Assembly: GCA_964568735.1 (NCBI GenBank)
Contig: CAZMRF010000003.1
Location: 67,347-131,346, forward strand
Reading direction: 5' to 3'
DNA length: 64,000 nucleotides
From: CAZMRF01 sp964568735
GTDB taxonomy: Bacteria > Acidobacteriota > Polarisedimenticolia > JACPZX01
Under the pieces are notes generated by a model, which saw nothing but the letters and a program-made list of their open reading frames with translations, was not told the origin of the DNA and did no database searches. This document shows positions 16,210 to 24,172 of the stretch, piece by piece (within the stretch, counting starts at the first letter, position 1; each line of letters begins with the position of its first letter). The position numbers were made by a program, and so were the translations under genes.

Positions 16210-18288
16210 ATGGACGACAAGCGAATCCAGAGTCTCCTGGAGCTGGCGGGATCCGAGTACAACCAGGGGAAGTACGCCGAGGCCATCGAGCACTGGCAGG
16301 AGATCCTGAGCCTGGATCCCGAGAACCAGAAGGCCCGCGAGGGGATTCGCATGGCGAAGCTCCTCGTCGTGAACTGGGAGTCGTCCCAGGCCGGCGGGGA
16401 GGAGCTGATGCTCGATACCGGGGGCGTCGACCCGGAGACGCAGCAGAAGATCGAGTTCGGGATCGCGCGCGTCAGGGAGCTCCTGACCTCGGGACGCCAC
16501 AAGGAGGCGATGGAAGGCTGCCAGCTCCTCGCCGAGCTCGCGCCGGGGATGCCCTCCGTCACTCAGCTCCAGGAGGAGATTGCCCACGCGATCGAGGTGC
16601 AGCCCTACATCGGGGAGCATCTCGGGCGGGCGCGCAAGCTGATCGCCGCCGGCAAGGGAGGCGAGGCCGTAGAGGAGGCCCGGAAGGTCCTCTCGGTGGA
16701 TCCAGGAAACCCCGAGGCGCAGGGCATCGTCAGCAAGGGGCGCGGAACGGCTGCGCCCGGGGCGAGCCCCTCCGCCTTCGACAAGGAGGGCCATCCCGCG
16801 CCGCCTTCACCCTTCGCGGGGAGCAGCAAGGCCGACGAGATGATGGCGAGCATGGACCTCGGGCAGCACGGGGGAGGGCGCGCAGGCGACGCGGCCGGCG
16901 AGGAATCGCCCATCGAGATGGAGTTCGAGGAGGTCAGCTCGCACGCCCCCTCGCCGGGAGCCGGGAGCGACGGAAAGGTGGCCCGCATGCTGGAGCAGGG
17001 GCGCGGGCTCTTCGCCCAGAAGAAGTACCAGGAGGCCATCGATGTCTGGTCGCGGGTCTTCACCCTCGACGAATCGAACGTCGAGGCGGGCAACCTGATC
17101 GACCAGGCCAATGCCCGCATCGCCGAGATCGTCAGCAAGGTCGAGGACGCGATGTACCGGGCGCAGGACCAGGTCGATGCCGGGAATCTGGCGGGCGCCA
17201 AGAAAGTCTTCGAGGAGGTTCTCTCCATCCAGCCCGGGAACCGGGAAGCCCTCGACAGGATCGCGAAGATCGACGAGCAGCTCTCGGGGCCCGACCTCGG
17301 CGAGGCCATCCCGATGGCGGCCAGCCAGCCGGGGACGGGCGCGGAGGCCGCGCCGGAGGCCGGAGCCGGAGAACGAGCCGGCAAGTCCCAGTCCTCGGAG
17401 GCTTTCCGTGCGGCTCCCGGAATTCGAGCCGCCTCACCGCAGCGAGCCGCCTCGTCGTCGGGCGCGGCGGGGATCTTCAAGAAGAAGCCCGTCGTCCCCA
17501 TACCGCCTGCGGGCGGGTCGGGCCGCACCGCCGTCGTCTCAGCGCTCGTGGTGATCGTCCTCGGTGGAGCGGCGGCCGGCTGGTGGTTCCTCATGGGCAC
17601 GGGAGCGGAGGCGCCTGAAGAGATCGGGCCGCCACCCGAAGCCTCGGCCGGGCTGCCTGGGGCCACGCCGACCACCAAGGAACCCGAAAAGCCGGGCTCC
17701 GCCGCCGGCCCCGGATCGGCCGAGGCAGGAGTCGCGCCGCAGCAGAAGCAGCCGGCCCAGCCCGCCGATCCTGCCGCCGTGCAGAAACAGATCGCCTCCT
17801 TGATGAGAGAGGGGAGAGATCTCCTGGGGCAGAAGCAGTACACCGAGGCACATTCCCGCTTCAAGGAGGTTCTCGCTCTCGATGTCTCCAACTTCGACGC
17901 GGAAGAGCTGCGGCTGAAGGCCTCGGCGGGAATGGCCGAGGAGGCCCGCTTCAACAAGGATCTCGAGTCGGCCAGGGCCGCCTTCGAGGATCAGGACTGG
18001 GCTTCGTCGCTCTACAAGCTCTACAGGCTGCAGCAGGAGCGCGAGGACATGACCATCCTCAAGCGCTACATCGCGAATGCGAACCACAACTGGGGTGTGC
18101 AGGATCTGGAGGCGTTCCGCCTGACGGAAGCGCTCGAGCACTTCCAGGACGCTCTGGAGCAGCTTCCTGACGACCGGGCGACCCAGCAACACATCAACGT
18201 CGTGCAGCGCTACGAGAAGCGCCGGCGCGATCCCGCCTTCGACGCCTACATCGCCAAGCTGAAGCTGAGGGCCCTCGACGCGCGCTGA
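16210..18288 (+). CDS. Large TPR protein with central membrane segment, last gene of BMC operon
   Basis: 692 residues. TPR-like helices occur at the N-terminus (AGSEYNQGKYAEAIEHWQEI, residues ~12-45, and further to ~190) and at ~255-360 (GRGLFAQKKYQEAIDVWSRV). A Pro/Ala-rich stretch leads to a single transmembrane segment (AVVSALVVIVLGGAAAGWWFL) near residue 445, and more TPRs lie at ~535-690. The arrangement resembles gliding or secretion scaffold proteins with cytoplasmic and periplasmic TPR arms. It follows the microcompartment genes by five bases, so a scaffolding or positioning role for the compartment is possible. It may instead be an unrelated passenger of the operon. Confidence 0.82.
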   Translation: MDDKRIQSLLELAGSEYNQGKYAEAIEHWQEILSLDPENQKAREGIRMAKLLVVNWESSQAGGEELMLDTGGVDPETQQKIEFGIARVRELLTSGRHKEAMEGCQLLAELAPGMPSVTQLQEEIAHAIEVQPYIGEHLGRARKLIAAGKGGEAVEEARKVLSVDPGNPEAQGIVSKGRGTAAPGASPSAFDKEGHPAPPSPFAGSSKADEMMASMDLGQHGGGRAGDAAGEESPIEMEFEEVSSHAPSPGAGSDGKVARMLEQGRGLFAQKKYQEAIDVWSRVFTLDESNVEAGNLIDQANARIAEIVSKVEDAMYRAQDQVDAGNLAGAKKVFEEVLSIQPGNREALDRIAKIDEQLSGPDLGEAIPMAASQPGTGAEAAPEAGAGERAGKSQSSEAFRAAPGIRAASPQRAASSSGAAGIFKKKPVVPIPPAGGSGRTAVVSALVVIVLGGAAAGWWFLMGTGAEAPEEIGPPPEASAGLPGATPTTKEPEKPGSAAGPGSAEAGVAPQQKQPAQPADPAAVQKQIASLMREGRDLLGQKQYTEAHSRFKEVLALDVSNFDAEELRLKASAGMAEEARFNKDLESARAAFEDQDWASSLYKLYRLQQEREDMTILKRYIANANHNWGVQDLEAFRLTEALEHFQDALEQLPDDRATQQHINVVQRYEKRRRDPAFDAYIAKLKLRALDAR

Positions 18289-18299
18289 TCCGGACGTTG

Positions 18300-19910
18300 T
18301 CAGTGGCGGAAGTGGCGGCGCCCCGTGAAGACCATGGCCATGCCATGCTCGTCGGCGGCGGCGATGACCTCGGCGTCGCGGGTCGAGCCGCCGGGCTGAA
18401 TGACGGCGGCCACGCCGCTCGAGGCGGCGGCATCCACCCCGTCCCGGAAGGGAAAGAAGGCGTCCGACGCCATCACGGTGCCAACAAGCCCTTCGCTCGC
18501 CTTCATGACGCCTATCCGGGCGGAGTCCACCCGGCTCATCTGGCCGGCCCCGATCCCGATGGTGCGCGTCCCCCGGACGTAGACGATGGCATTGGACTTC
18601 ACGTGGCGGCTCACGCGCCACGCGAAGAGGAGCGACCGCATCTCCTCCTCCGCCGGCTGCCTGCGCGTCACCGTCTTGAACGAGGCCGGGCTCTCCGTGA
18701 TGCGATCCCGGTCCTGCACGAGGAGGCCGCCATGGACCCGCCGGAGGTCCCAGCCCGTCGCGGGGCGAGGGGGCCCTCCCGCATCCATCAGCCTGAGGTT
18801 CTTCCTGCCCCGGAGCAGGTCGAGGGCGCCCGGGTCGAAGCCGGGCGCGATGATCACTTCCAGGAAGAGCGAGGCGATCTCGGCGGCGGTCGCGGGGTCC
18901 ACGGCACGGTTCGTGGCAACGATGCCTCCGAAGGCCGACGTGGGGTCGCAGTCGCGCGCCTGCCGGTAGGCCTCGAGCAGCGTGGGCGCCGTGGCAGCGC
19001 CCGAGGGCGTGTTGTGCTTCACGACGACACAGGCGATCTCGTCGAACTCGGCGACGGCCGCCCAGGCGGAGTCCATGTCGAGGACGTTGTTGAAGGAGAG
19101 ATCCTTCCCCTGGATCTGCGTCGCGGTGACGGGGCCCGACGGGGGAGAGCCGCCGGGCGGGGTCTCCGACGGGTCCGAGTAGAGAACGGCGCCCTGGTGG
19201 CTGTTCTCCCCGTAGCGCAGCTCGCGCTTCCGCCGCAGCCCGAGCGTGAGCAGCGCAGGGAAGCGGCCGGGAGGAGTGGGCCCGTCGTCGAGAGCCATGT
19301 CCCCCTCCGAGCGCCTCCTGAAGTAGTCGGCGATCCGGGAGTCGTAGTAGGCCGTGTGGGCGAAGGCGCGCGCGGCCAGCCTGCGGCGAGTGGGCTCGCT
19401 GACTTCCCCCCGGCTCTCGATCTCGTCCATCACGTCGCCGTAGTCGTCGGGATCCGTGAGAACGACGACGTCCTCATGGTTCTTCGCGGCGGATCGAATC
19501 ATCGAAGGTCCGCCGATGTCGATCATCTCGACGACCGCGGCGGAGTCATCGGCCTTGCGGGCCAGCGTCTCCTCGAAGGGGTACAGGTTTACCACGACGA
19601 GGTCGATCGGGACGAGGCCCTGGCGGCTCAGCTCGGACATGTGGGAGGGCTCGTCCCTGCGGGCCAGGATGCCGCCATGGATGGCGGGGTGGAGAGTCTT
19701 GACGCGCCCGTCGAGGATCTCGGGGGATCCGGTGTGCTCCGAGACCTGCTTCACAGGGACTCCCGCCTCGCTCAGAGCCGCCGCGGTGCCGCCCGTCGAG
19801 AGAATCTCGATGCCCTGCCTGTGCAGCGCCCGCCCCAGCTCGGCCAGACCCCGCTTGTCGTAGACGCTGATCAGCGCGCGTTCAATCCTTCGAGGCTTCT
19901 TTTTGTCCAT
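18300..19910 (-). CDS. purH: Bifunctional AICAR formyltransferase / IMP cyclohydrolase
   Basis: 536 residues, slightly longer than usual. It catalyses the last two steps of purine synthesis (AICAR to FAICAR using 10-formyl-tetrahydrofolate, then ring closure to IMP). The N-terminal MGS-like cyclohydrolase domain shows ALISVYDKRGLAELG, STGGTAAAL, and GRVKTLHPAIHGGIL. The C-terminal transformylase domain shows RYGENSHQGAVLY, KHNTPSGAA, and GAGQMSRVDSAR. The start overlaps the upstream phospholipase-like gene by 29 bases; it is the last gene of a four-gene minus-strand operon. The one-carbon demand links it loosely to the folate gene at 10.6 kb. Confidence 0.96.
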   Translation of the reverse strand: MDKKKPRRIERALISVYDKRGLAELGRALHRQGIEILSTGGTAAALSEAGVPVKQVSEHTGSPEILDGRVKTLHPAIHGGILARRDEPSHMSELSRQGLVPIDLVVVNLYPFEETLARKADDSAAVVEMIDIGGPSMIRSAAKNHEDVVVLTDPDDYGDVMDEIESRGEVSEPTRRRLAARAFAHTAYYDSRIADYFRRRSEGDMALDDGPTPPGRFPALLTLGLRRKRELRYGENSHQGAVLYSDPSETPPGGSPPSGPVTATQIQGKDLSFNNVLDMDSAWAAVAEFDEIACVVVKHNTPSGAATAPTLLEAYRQARDCDPTSAFGGIVATNRAVDPATAAEIASLFLEVIIAPGFDPGALDLLRGRKNLRLMDAGGPPRPATGWDLRRVHGGLLVQDRDRITESPASFKTVTRRQPAEEEMRSLLFAWRVSRHVKSNAIVYVRGTRTIGIGAGQMSRVDSARIGVMKASEGLVGTVMASDAFFPFRDGVDAAASSGVAAVIQPGGSTRDAEVIAAADEHGMAMVFTGRRHFRH

Positions 19911-20763
19911 GAGGGCTTGCGGGTGCGTTCGCCTCTCCTTGCTTCGCCGCCTGCGTGCCGTCCGGATCCTCCCACCGGAGGTGGGGCGTGCCGGTCAGAT
20001 CTCCGCGGGCAGAGCGCCAGACGTGCAGCCACGCGCGGGCGATGTTCGTGACGCCCCGAGAGTAGCAGAGGGATGCAACCCCGAAGGGTATCGAGCGCAC
20101 GTCGAAGGAGGTGCTGGAGCCTCCCGACAGCCCGTAGGCTCTCGCGAGGTGCGCGTAGTAGCGCCTGGCCTCCCCCGCCGCCGCCTGCCCCTCCGCCTCG
20201 AGGCTCTCGAAGGGCGCGGGAACGGCGAGAACGGCCTCCGCCGCCTTGAGAACCGGGTAGCCGTAGAAGACCACGGGGAATCTGTCGAGGTTCTGCTCGG
20301 CGTAGGAGGCGTAGTCTCTCGTGAAGAGCGCGGCGGTGCCCTCGGGCGAGGTGAGCGTCGGGTCGCTCAGGTCGGCGGCGAAGTGGGCGAGGAGCCCGAG
20401 GTAGTAGGCAATCTCCCTCATGGGCCGGTGGGCGCCCATCGCCTCCACCGCCCGGCGCTCGACGGCCGCGAGCGCAGCCGCCGCCCCCGCGCCAGGCGTA
20501 TCGCCATCCTGGCGGTGGTGAGGCTGCCCTTCGAAGCTCTCTCCGAGGGCCAGACCCTCGATGAGCTCGGCGGCGTGGCGCTCGAGGATCCGGGCCAGGG
20601 CGGGAGGCGCGATCTTGAGCGCGTCCTGCACCATCTTCCGGCGGACCACGGAGGACCAGATGCTCGGCCCGGCCGCCTGGGGATGGGCGAGTTCCTCTCC
20701 GGACGCAGCCACCGGGAGGGCCGCGAGGAACAGGACGGCGGCGCAGGCGGCCCGAGTCCTCAC
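19882..20763 (-). CDS. Exported protein resembling zinc-dependent phospholipase C / S1-P1 nuclease fold
   Basis: 293 residues with a signal peptide (CAAVLFLAALPVAASG). Helical His/Asp patterns, notably YYLGLLAHFAADLSDPTL (H-x3-D) with upstream ARILERHAAEL and QPHHRQDGD, recall the zinc-dependent phospholipase C / S1-P1 nuclease family, in which these residues bind three Zn ions. The rest (YPVLKAAEAVL, RGVTNIARAWLHVW) is all-helical. The start codon is GTG. I cannot tell the substrate, and the assignment rests on the HxxxD pattern and the all-helical export profile. It lies in an operon with a TPR lipoprotein and purH. Confidence 0.6.
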   Translation of the reverse strand: MRTRAACAAVLFLAALPVAASGEELAHPQAAGPSIWSSVVRRKMVQDALKIAPPALARILERHAAELIEGLALGESFEGQPHHRQDGDTPGAGAAAALAAVERRAVEAMGAHRPMREIAYYLGLLAHFAADLSDPTLTSPEGTAALFTRDYASYAEQNLDRFPVVFYGYPVLKAAEAVLAVPAPFESLEAEGQAAAGEARRYYAHLARAYGLSGGSSTSFDVRSIPFGVASLCYSRGVTNIARAWLHVWRSARGDLTGTPHLRWEDPDGTQAAKQGEANAPASPHGQKEASKD

Positions 20764-20792
20764 GCGGGCAGGCTCCGTGACGGGGCCAACAG

Positions 20793-21422
20793 CTACTCGG
20801 GCATGGCCTCGAGCGGCAGGGCCATGTTGCCCTCCTCCTCGAGGTAGCGGCGCAGGCGGACCACCATGAGATGCCGGTTGTTGACGACCTGGGGGTTGAC
20901 CTCCGCGTTCAGGAGATTCGGCTGGAGGGAGACCGCCTTGAGGTACATCTCGATCGCCTCGTCGTAATCCCCCTCGTCGTCGTGGATCACGCCCATGTTG
21001 TACCAGGCCAGGGCATAGCGGGGGTTGGCGTCGGTGGACTTGCGGAAGGCGCTCATGGCGTCGCCGGGGCGGCCCAGCTTCATGTAGGCGGTGCCCAGGT
21101 TGTTCCAGGCGATGTAGGAGGCCGGGTCGAGCTTGAGGGTCTTCTTGTACTCCGCCACGGCCTCCTCCATCCAGTTCCTCAGGACGTAGAGGTTCGCGAG
21201 GTTGTTGTGCAGTGCCGGGTTGTCGGGCTCCGTGGCGAGCCTCAACCGGTAAGTGACGACCGGATCGCGTGCAGCGTTCTCGTCGAAGAGCGAATCGGCG
21301 CTGACCACGACAGCCTCGGAGCCGTCGGTGACCGGGCGCACCTCCCTGCCGGAGGAGCAGCCGGGAATGACGGCGAGGATGAGAAGGGCAGCGAGACGGG
21401 AGCCTGCGAGCCTGGCGGTCAT
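20793..21422 (-). CDS. TPR-repeat lipoprotein
   Basis: 209 residues. A lipoprotein signal ends in the lipobox VIPGC, so it is probably anchored in the outer or inner membrane facing the periplasm. Three to four TPRs follow (NPALHNNLANLYVLRNWMEE, YIAWNNLGTAYMKLGRPGDA, YALAWYNMGVIHDDEGDYDE). The ATG overlaps the preceding gene's TAA (TAATG), a translational-coupling signature that fixes the start at 21422. It resembles PilF/PilW-like assembly lipoproteins only in general form. Confidence 0.85.
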   Translation of the reverse strand: MTARLAGSRLAALLILAVIPGCSSGREVRPVTDGSEAVVVSADSLFDENAARDPVVTYRLRLATEPDNPALHNNLANLYVLRNWMEEAVAEYKKTLKLDPASYIAWNNLGTAYMKLGRPGDAMSAFRKSTDANPRYALAWYNMGVIHDDEGDYDEAIEMYLKAVSLQPNLLNAEVNPQVVNNRHLMVVRLRRYLEEEGNMALPLEAMPE

Positions 21423-22042
21423 TATTTCTTCTTCTTGATGGGAGAGGCCCTGAGCGCCACGGCCCCCTCCTTGAGGACGATGGAGTAGGAGACCTGGTCG
21501 CACCCTGACTTCTCCTTGATCGTGGCCGTCTTCTGGGCGATCAGCCTGAGGAAGGTGGAGTACGAAACGTCCGAGCCGGCACCCTGAGTCCGGCGCGCCT
21601 CCACGTAGTTGTCGTAGAAGGTCTTGAAGGTGTCATTCTCTGACGTGGGATCCCCGAACCTGGACTTGTAGATGACCCGGCCGTCGCCGGCTCCGGACTT
21701 CGACGCCTCCTCGGGAGCCTGCTGCCCGGCCTGGGACGCGGCCGAGGAGCGACCCACGCCGGGCCGGTAGCCCTCCTCCCGCATCCTCAGGAGCTTCATC
21801 CACAGCTCGCGGTAGGTCTGGTACTTGCCCGCGAGGGTGTTGTACCGGTACCGGTCCGAGAACCGCTGCATCGACGTGCGGCCCAGCCGGTCGACGAGTC
21901 CCTCGACCTCCTTGCGGGTCTCGAAGGGCTGGCGCGGAGCGGCGCCTGCGAAGAAGATGTCGTACTGCTGCTTGAGCTGGCGGATCATCACCTCGAGCCG
22001 GTTGAGGTCCTCCTCCAGCGGGGTAGGGGCGACCTGGGCCAT
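21422..22042 (-). CDS. MXAN_5187 C-terminal-domain protein
   Basis: 206 residues of a conserved but uncharacterised family known from Myxococcus. A coiled-coil N-terminus (EEDLNRLEVMIRQLKQQYDIFF) leads into the conserved FSDRYRYNTLAGKYQTYREL block. A C-terminal globular part contains VIYKSRF, FKTFYDNYVEAR and SYSTFLRLIAQK. I start at the ATG at 22042 (MAQVAPTP), because upstream codons run into the promoter region. It is the first gene of the operon with the TPR lipoprotein, the phospholipase-like protein and purH, divergent from selA. Confidence 0.8.
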   Translation of the reverse strand: MAQVAPTPLEEDLNRLEVMIRQLKQQYDIFFAGAAPRQPFETRKEVEGLVDRLGRTSMQRFSDRYRYNTLAGKYQTYRELWMKLLRMREEGYRPGVGRSSAASQAGQQAPEEASKSGAGDGRVIYKSRFGDPTSENDTFKTFYDNYVEARRTQGAGSDVSYSTFLRLIAQKTATIKEKSGCDQVSYSIVLKEGAVALRASPIKKKK

Positions 22043-22101
22043 CGTCGGGTGGCGTCTCCGTGGAAAAGTCCGTCGAGAGCCGCTGGAAGCCGCACGGCTC
22101 G

Positions 22102-22107
22102 TATAAT
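22102..22107. promoter_or_regulatory. Divergent -10 region between selA and the MXAN_5187 operon
   Basis: The only AT-rich patch in the 129-bp gap reads TATAATATAG on the plus strand, giving TATAAT toward selA and TATATT or TATTAT toward the minus-strand operon. Neither has a good -35. The two transcription units probably share or compete for this site. Confidence 0.45.
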
Positions 22108-22171
22108 ATAGCGGGCGTCGGAAACACAGTACAAACCGCGCCTCCTCGGGGAAGGACGACGCCGCCCGGCG

Positions 22172-23584
22172 ATGCACAAAGCCCCCGCATCATCTCTCAG
22201 GAAGATCCCTCCCGTGAGCGCCCTGCTGGAGCGGCCGGAGGTGGCCGCGATGGCCCGGCGCTTCTCGCGGGCCTTCGTCACGGAGCTGGTCCGCGAGGCG
22301 GTCACGGAGCTCCGCAGCTCCGTGGCTTCGGGTGAGGCTCGACTGGCGGACGTCGAGGCCTTCGCCTCCAGCCTCGGGGAACGGCTCGAGGCGGCCGTCG
22401 CGAGACGTTTCGGCGGCCGCGTGACGCCCGTCATCAACGCGACCGGCGTGATCGTTCACACGAACCTGGGACGATCGCGGTGGGCGAAGGTCGCGGTAGA
22501 GCGTGCCGCCGCGGCGGCGGCGGAGTATTGCGATCTCGAGTACGACCTGAAAGAGGGGGAGAGAGGCTCGCGCCTCGCGTACGTGGAGTCCCTCCTCGGG
22601 AAGCTCTTCCCGGGGCGTGCCGGCATCGCCGTGAACAACAACGCCGGCGCCGTCCTCCTCTCTCTCAACACCCTGGCCGAGGGCCGGGAGGTGCTGATCT
22701 CGCGCGGTGAGCTGGTCGAGATCGGAGGCTCGTTCAGGATCCCCGACGTGATGGCGAAGAGCGGGGCCCTCATGCGGGAGGTCGGCACAACGAACCGGAC
22801 GCGCCTGGCTGACTTCGAGAAGGGCCTCTCCGATCGCACGGGACTCATGTTGAAGGTTCATACCAGCAACTTCCGCATCCTCGGCTTCGCGGAGGAGGCG
22901 CCTCTCGCGGACCTCGCGTCACTGGCGGCGAGGGCGGGACTTCCGCTTCTCGTCGATCAGGGAAGCGGGAACCTGCTCGATCTGTCGCCCTGGGGTCTGC
23001 GAGACGAGCCTCCGGTCTCCCGGCTGCTCGCGGAGGGAGCGGACGTCGTCTGCTTCTCCGGCGACAAGCTTCTCGGAGGGCCCCAGGCCGGGATCCTCGT
23101 CGGGCGCGAGGACCTCGTGGCGCGGATGAAGAAGAACCCCATCTACCGTGCCGTCCGGCCCGACAAGAGCTGCGTGGCCGCCCTCGAGGCGACCCTCGAG
23201 ATCTTCGTGAGCGGCGATCCCCTCTCGGAGATCCCGACGCTCAGGATGCTCTCGGCGCCGGCATCGGAGATGCAGGCCCGCGCGGAGAGGATTGCCCGGG
23301 GTCTTTCGGAAGCGGCGAGGGACGGCGTCGAGATCGAGGTGATCGAAGGCGCCTCGATGGTGGGAGGCGGATCGGCGCCCGGCCAGGGGATCCCCACAGC
23401 TCTCGTGGCGCTGCGTCCAGCCGGCGGGAGCGCCGCCGAGTACGAGCGCGCGCTCAGGACCGGTCGCCATCCGGTCGTCGCGCGTGTCCAGGAGGGTCGG
23501 CTCCTCATCGACCCGAGGACGGTGGACGTGGAGGAGGAGGTCCGCCTGATCGCGGCGCTGGAGGCTGCGATCTCGCGTGGCTGA
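22172..23584 (+). CDS. selA: L-seryl-tRNA(Sec) selenium transferase
   Basis: 470 residues. This PLP enzyme converts seryl-tRNA(Sec) to selenocysteyl-tRNA(Sec) using selenophosphate, as a large homo-oligomer. Family landmarks are PVINATGVIVHTNLGRS, VNNNAGAVLLSL, ISRGELVEIGGSFRIPDVM, EVGTTNRTRL, LVDQGSGNLLD and the PLP lysine in CFSGDKLLGGPQAG. The length is normal. No selB, selD or tRNA-Sec is recognisable in the window, so selenocysteine use by this organism is implied but not shown. Its stop overlaps the following membrane-protein gene. Confidence 0.95.
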   Translation: MHKAPASSLRKIPPVSALLERPEVAAMARRFSRAFVTELVREAVTELRSSVASGEARLADVEAFASSLGERLEAAVARRFGGRVTPVINATGVIVHTNLGRSRWAKVAVERAAAAAAEYCDLEYDLKEGERGSRLAYVESLLGKLFPGRAGIAVNNNAGAVLLSLNTLAEGREVLISRGELVEIGGSFRIPDVMAKSGALMREVGTTNRTRLADFEKGLSDRTGLMLKVHTSNFRILGFAEEAPLADLASLAARAGLPLLVDQGSGNLLDLSPWGLRDEPPVSRLLAEGADVVCFSGDKLLGGPQAGILVGREDLVARMKKNPIYRAVRPDKSCVAALEATLEIFVSGDPLSEIPTLRMLSAPASEMQARAERIARGLSEAARDGVEIEVIEGASMVGGGSAPGQGIPTALVALRPAGGSAAEYERALRTGRHPVVARVQEGRLLIDPRTVDVEEEVRLIAALEAAISRG

Positions 23585-24020
23585 GCCGCCGCCTCCCAGG
23601 AATCTCCTCGAGATCGCACCCCCGGGGATCGTCGCCGCAGGGATCCTGTCCGCGGCCTTCGTCGTCACGAAGGGCGCCTCGATCTCCGCCTGGTGGACGC
23701 TCCAGGCCGGTGCCGTCACCGTGGGGGTTTCCATCATCCTCGGCGCGGCCATCGGCATGAACCGGAGCGCCTACCCGGCGGGCGCCGTCCTCTCTTCGGC
23801 CTTCCTCCTGGCGCTCGCGTTGCTCGCCTCAGCGACCCTCCTGGGCGATCCTGAAAGGGGAGCGCTCCTGGTCCCTGTCTGGGGGGTTGGCGGCGGCTTC
23901 CTTCTCATCCTGCTGCCCCGCCCGAGTGGAGTGCCGGCGGCCTCCGGGTGGGCCTTGCTGGGGGGCGTCGCCCTCCTGTCGGCCGGCGTCCTCCTCGCCA
24001 CGCTGATCCTCGCCGCCTGA
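23577..24020 (+). CDS. Small integral membrane protein
   Basis: 147 residues with five likely membrane segments (GIVAAGILSAAFVV, AGAVTVGVSIILGAAI, AVLSSAFLLALALLAS, VPVWGVGGGFLLILL, LLGGVALLSAGVLLATLIL). The GTG start overlaps the selA stop by eight bases, so it is co-translated with selA. I do not recognise the family, and nothing in it points to selenium transport. Confidence 0.65.
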   Translation: MAEPPPPRNLLEIAPPGIVAAGILSAAFVVTKGASISAWWTLQAGAVTVGVSIILGAAIGMNRSAYPAGAVLSSAFLLALALLASATLLGDPERGALLVPVWGVGGGFLLILLPRPSGVPAASGWALLGGVALLSAGVLLATLILAA

Positions 24021-24040
24021 CGTCGGCCTTCGGTGGCGCG

Positions 24041-24147
24041 GGATGGAGGGTCGCCCGAAGCGTACGTTCGGAGGCCGGCGATGATCTTGAATGGAGCCCC
24101 GATCACCTCCGGCCGTAGCCGGAGCGCAGGGCGATTGCCCTCCGTCC
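24041..24147. repeat. REP-like inverted repeat pair
   Basis: GGATGGAGGGTCGCCCGA at 24041-24058 and GGGCGATTGCCCTCCGTCC at 24129-24147 are imperfect inverted copies flanking about 70 bp. A third copy, GGGACGGAGGGTCGCCCGA, lies at 25288-25306 on the other side of ychF. A related GGGCGATGCCCTCC occurs at 41722-41735. All are intergenic once the kinase start is moved to 41784. They look like a small family of extragenic palindromes. Confidence 0.5.
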
Positions 24148-24172
24148 GGCGCTGCGATCGAGGGGAGCGTGC

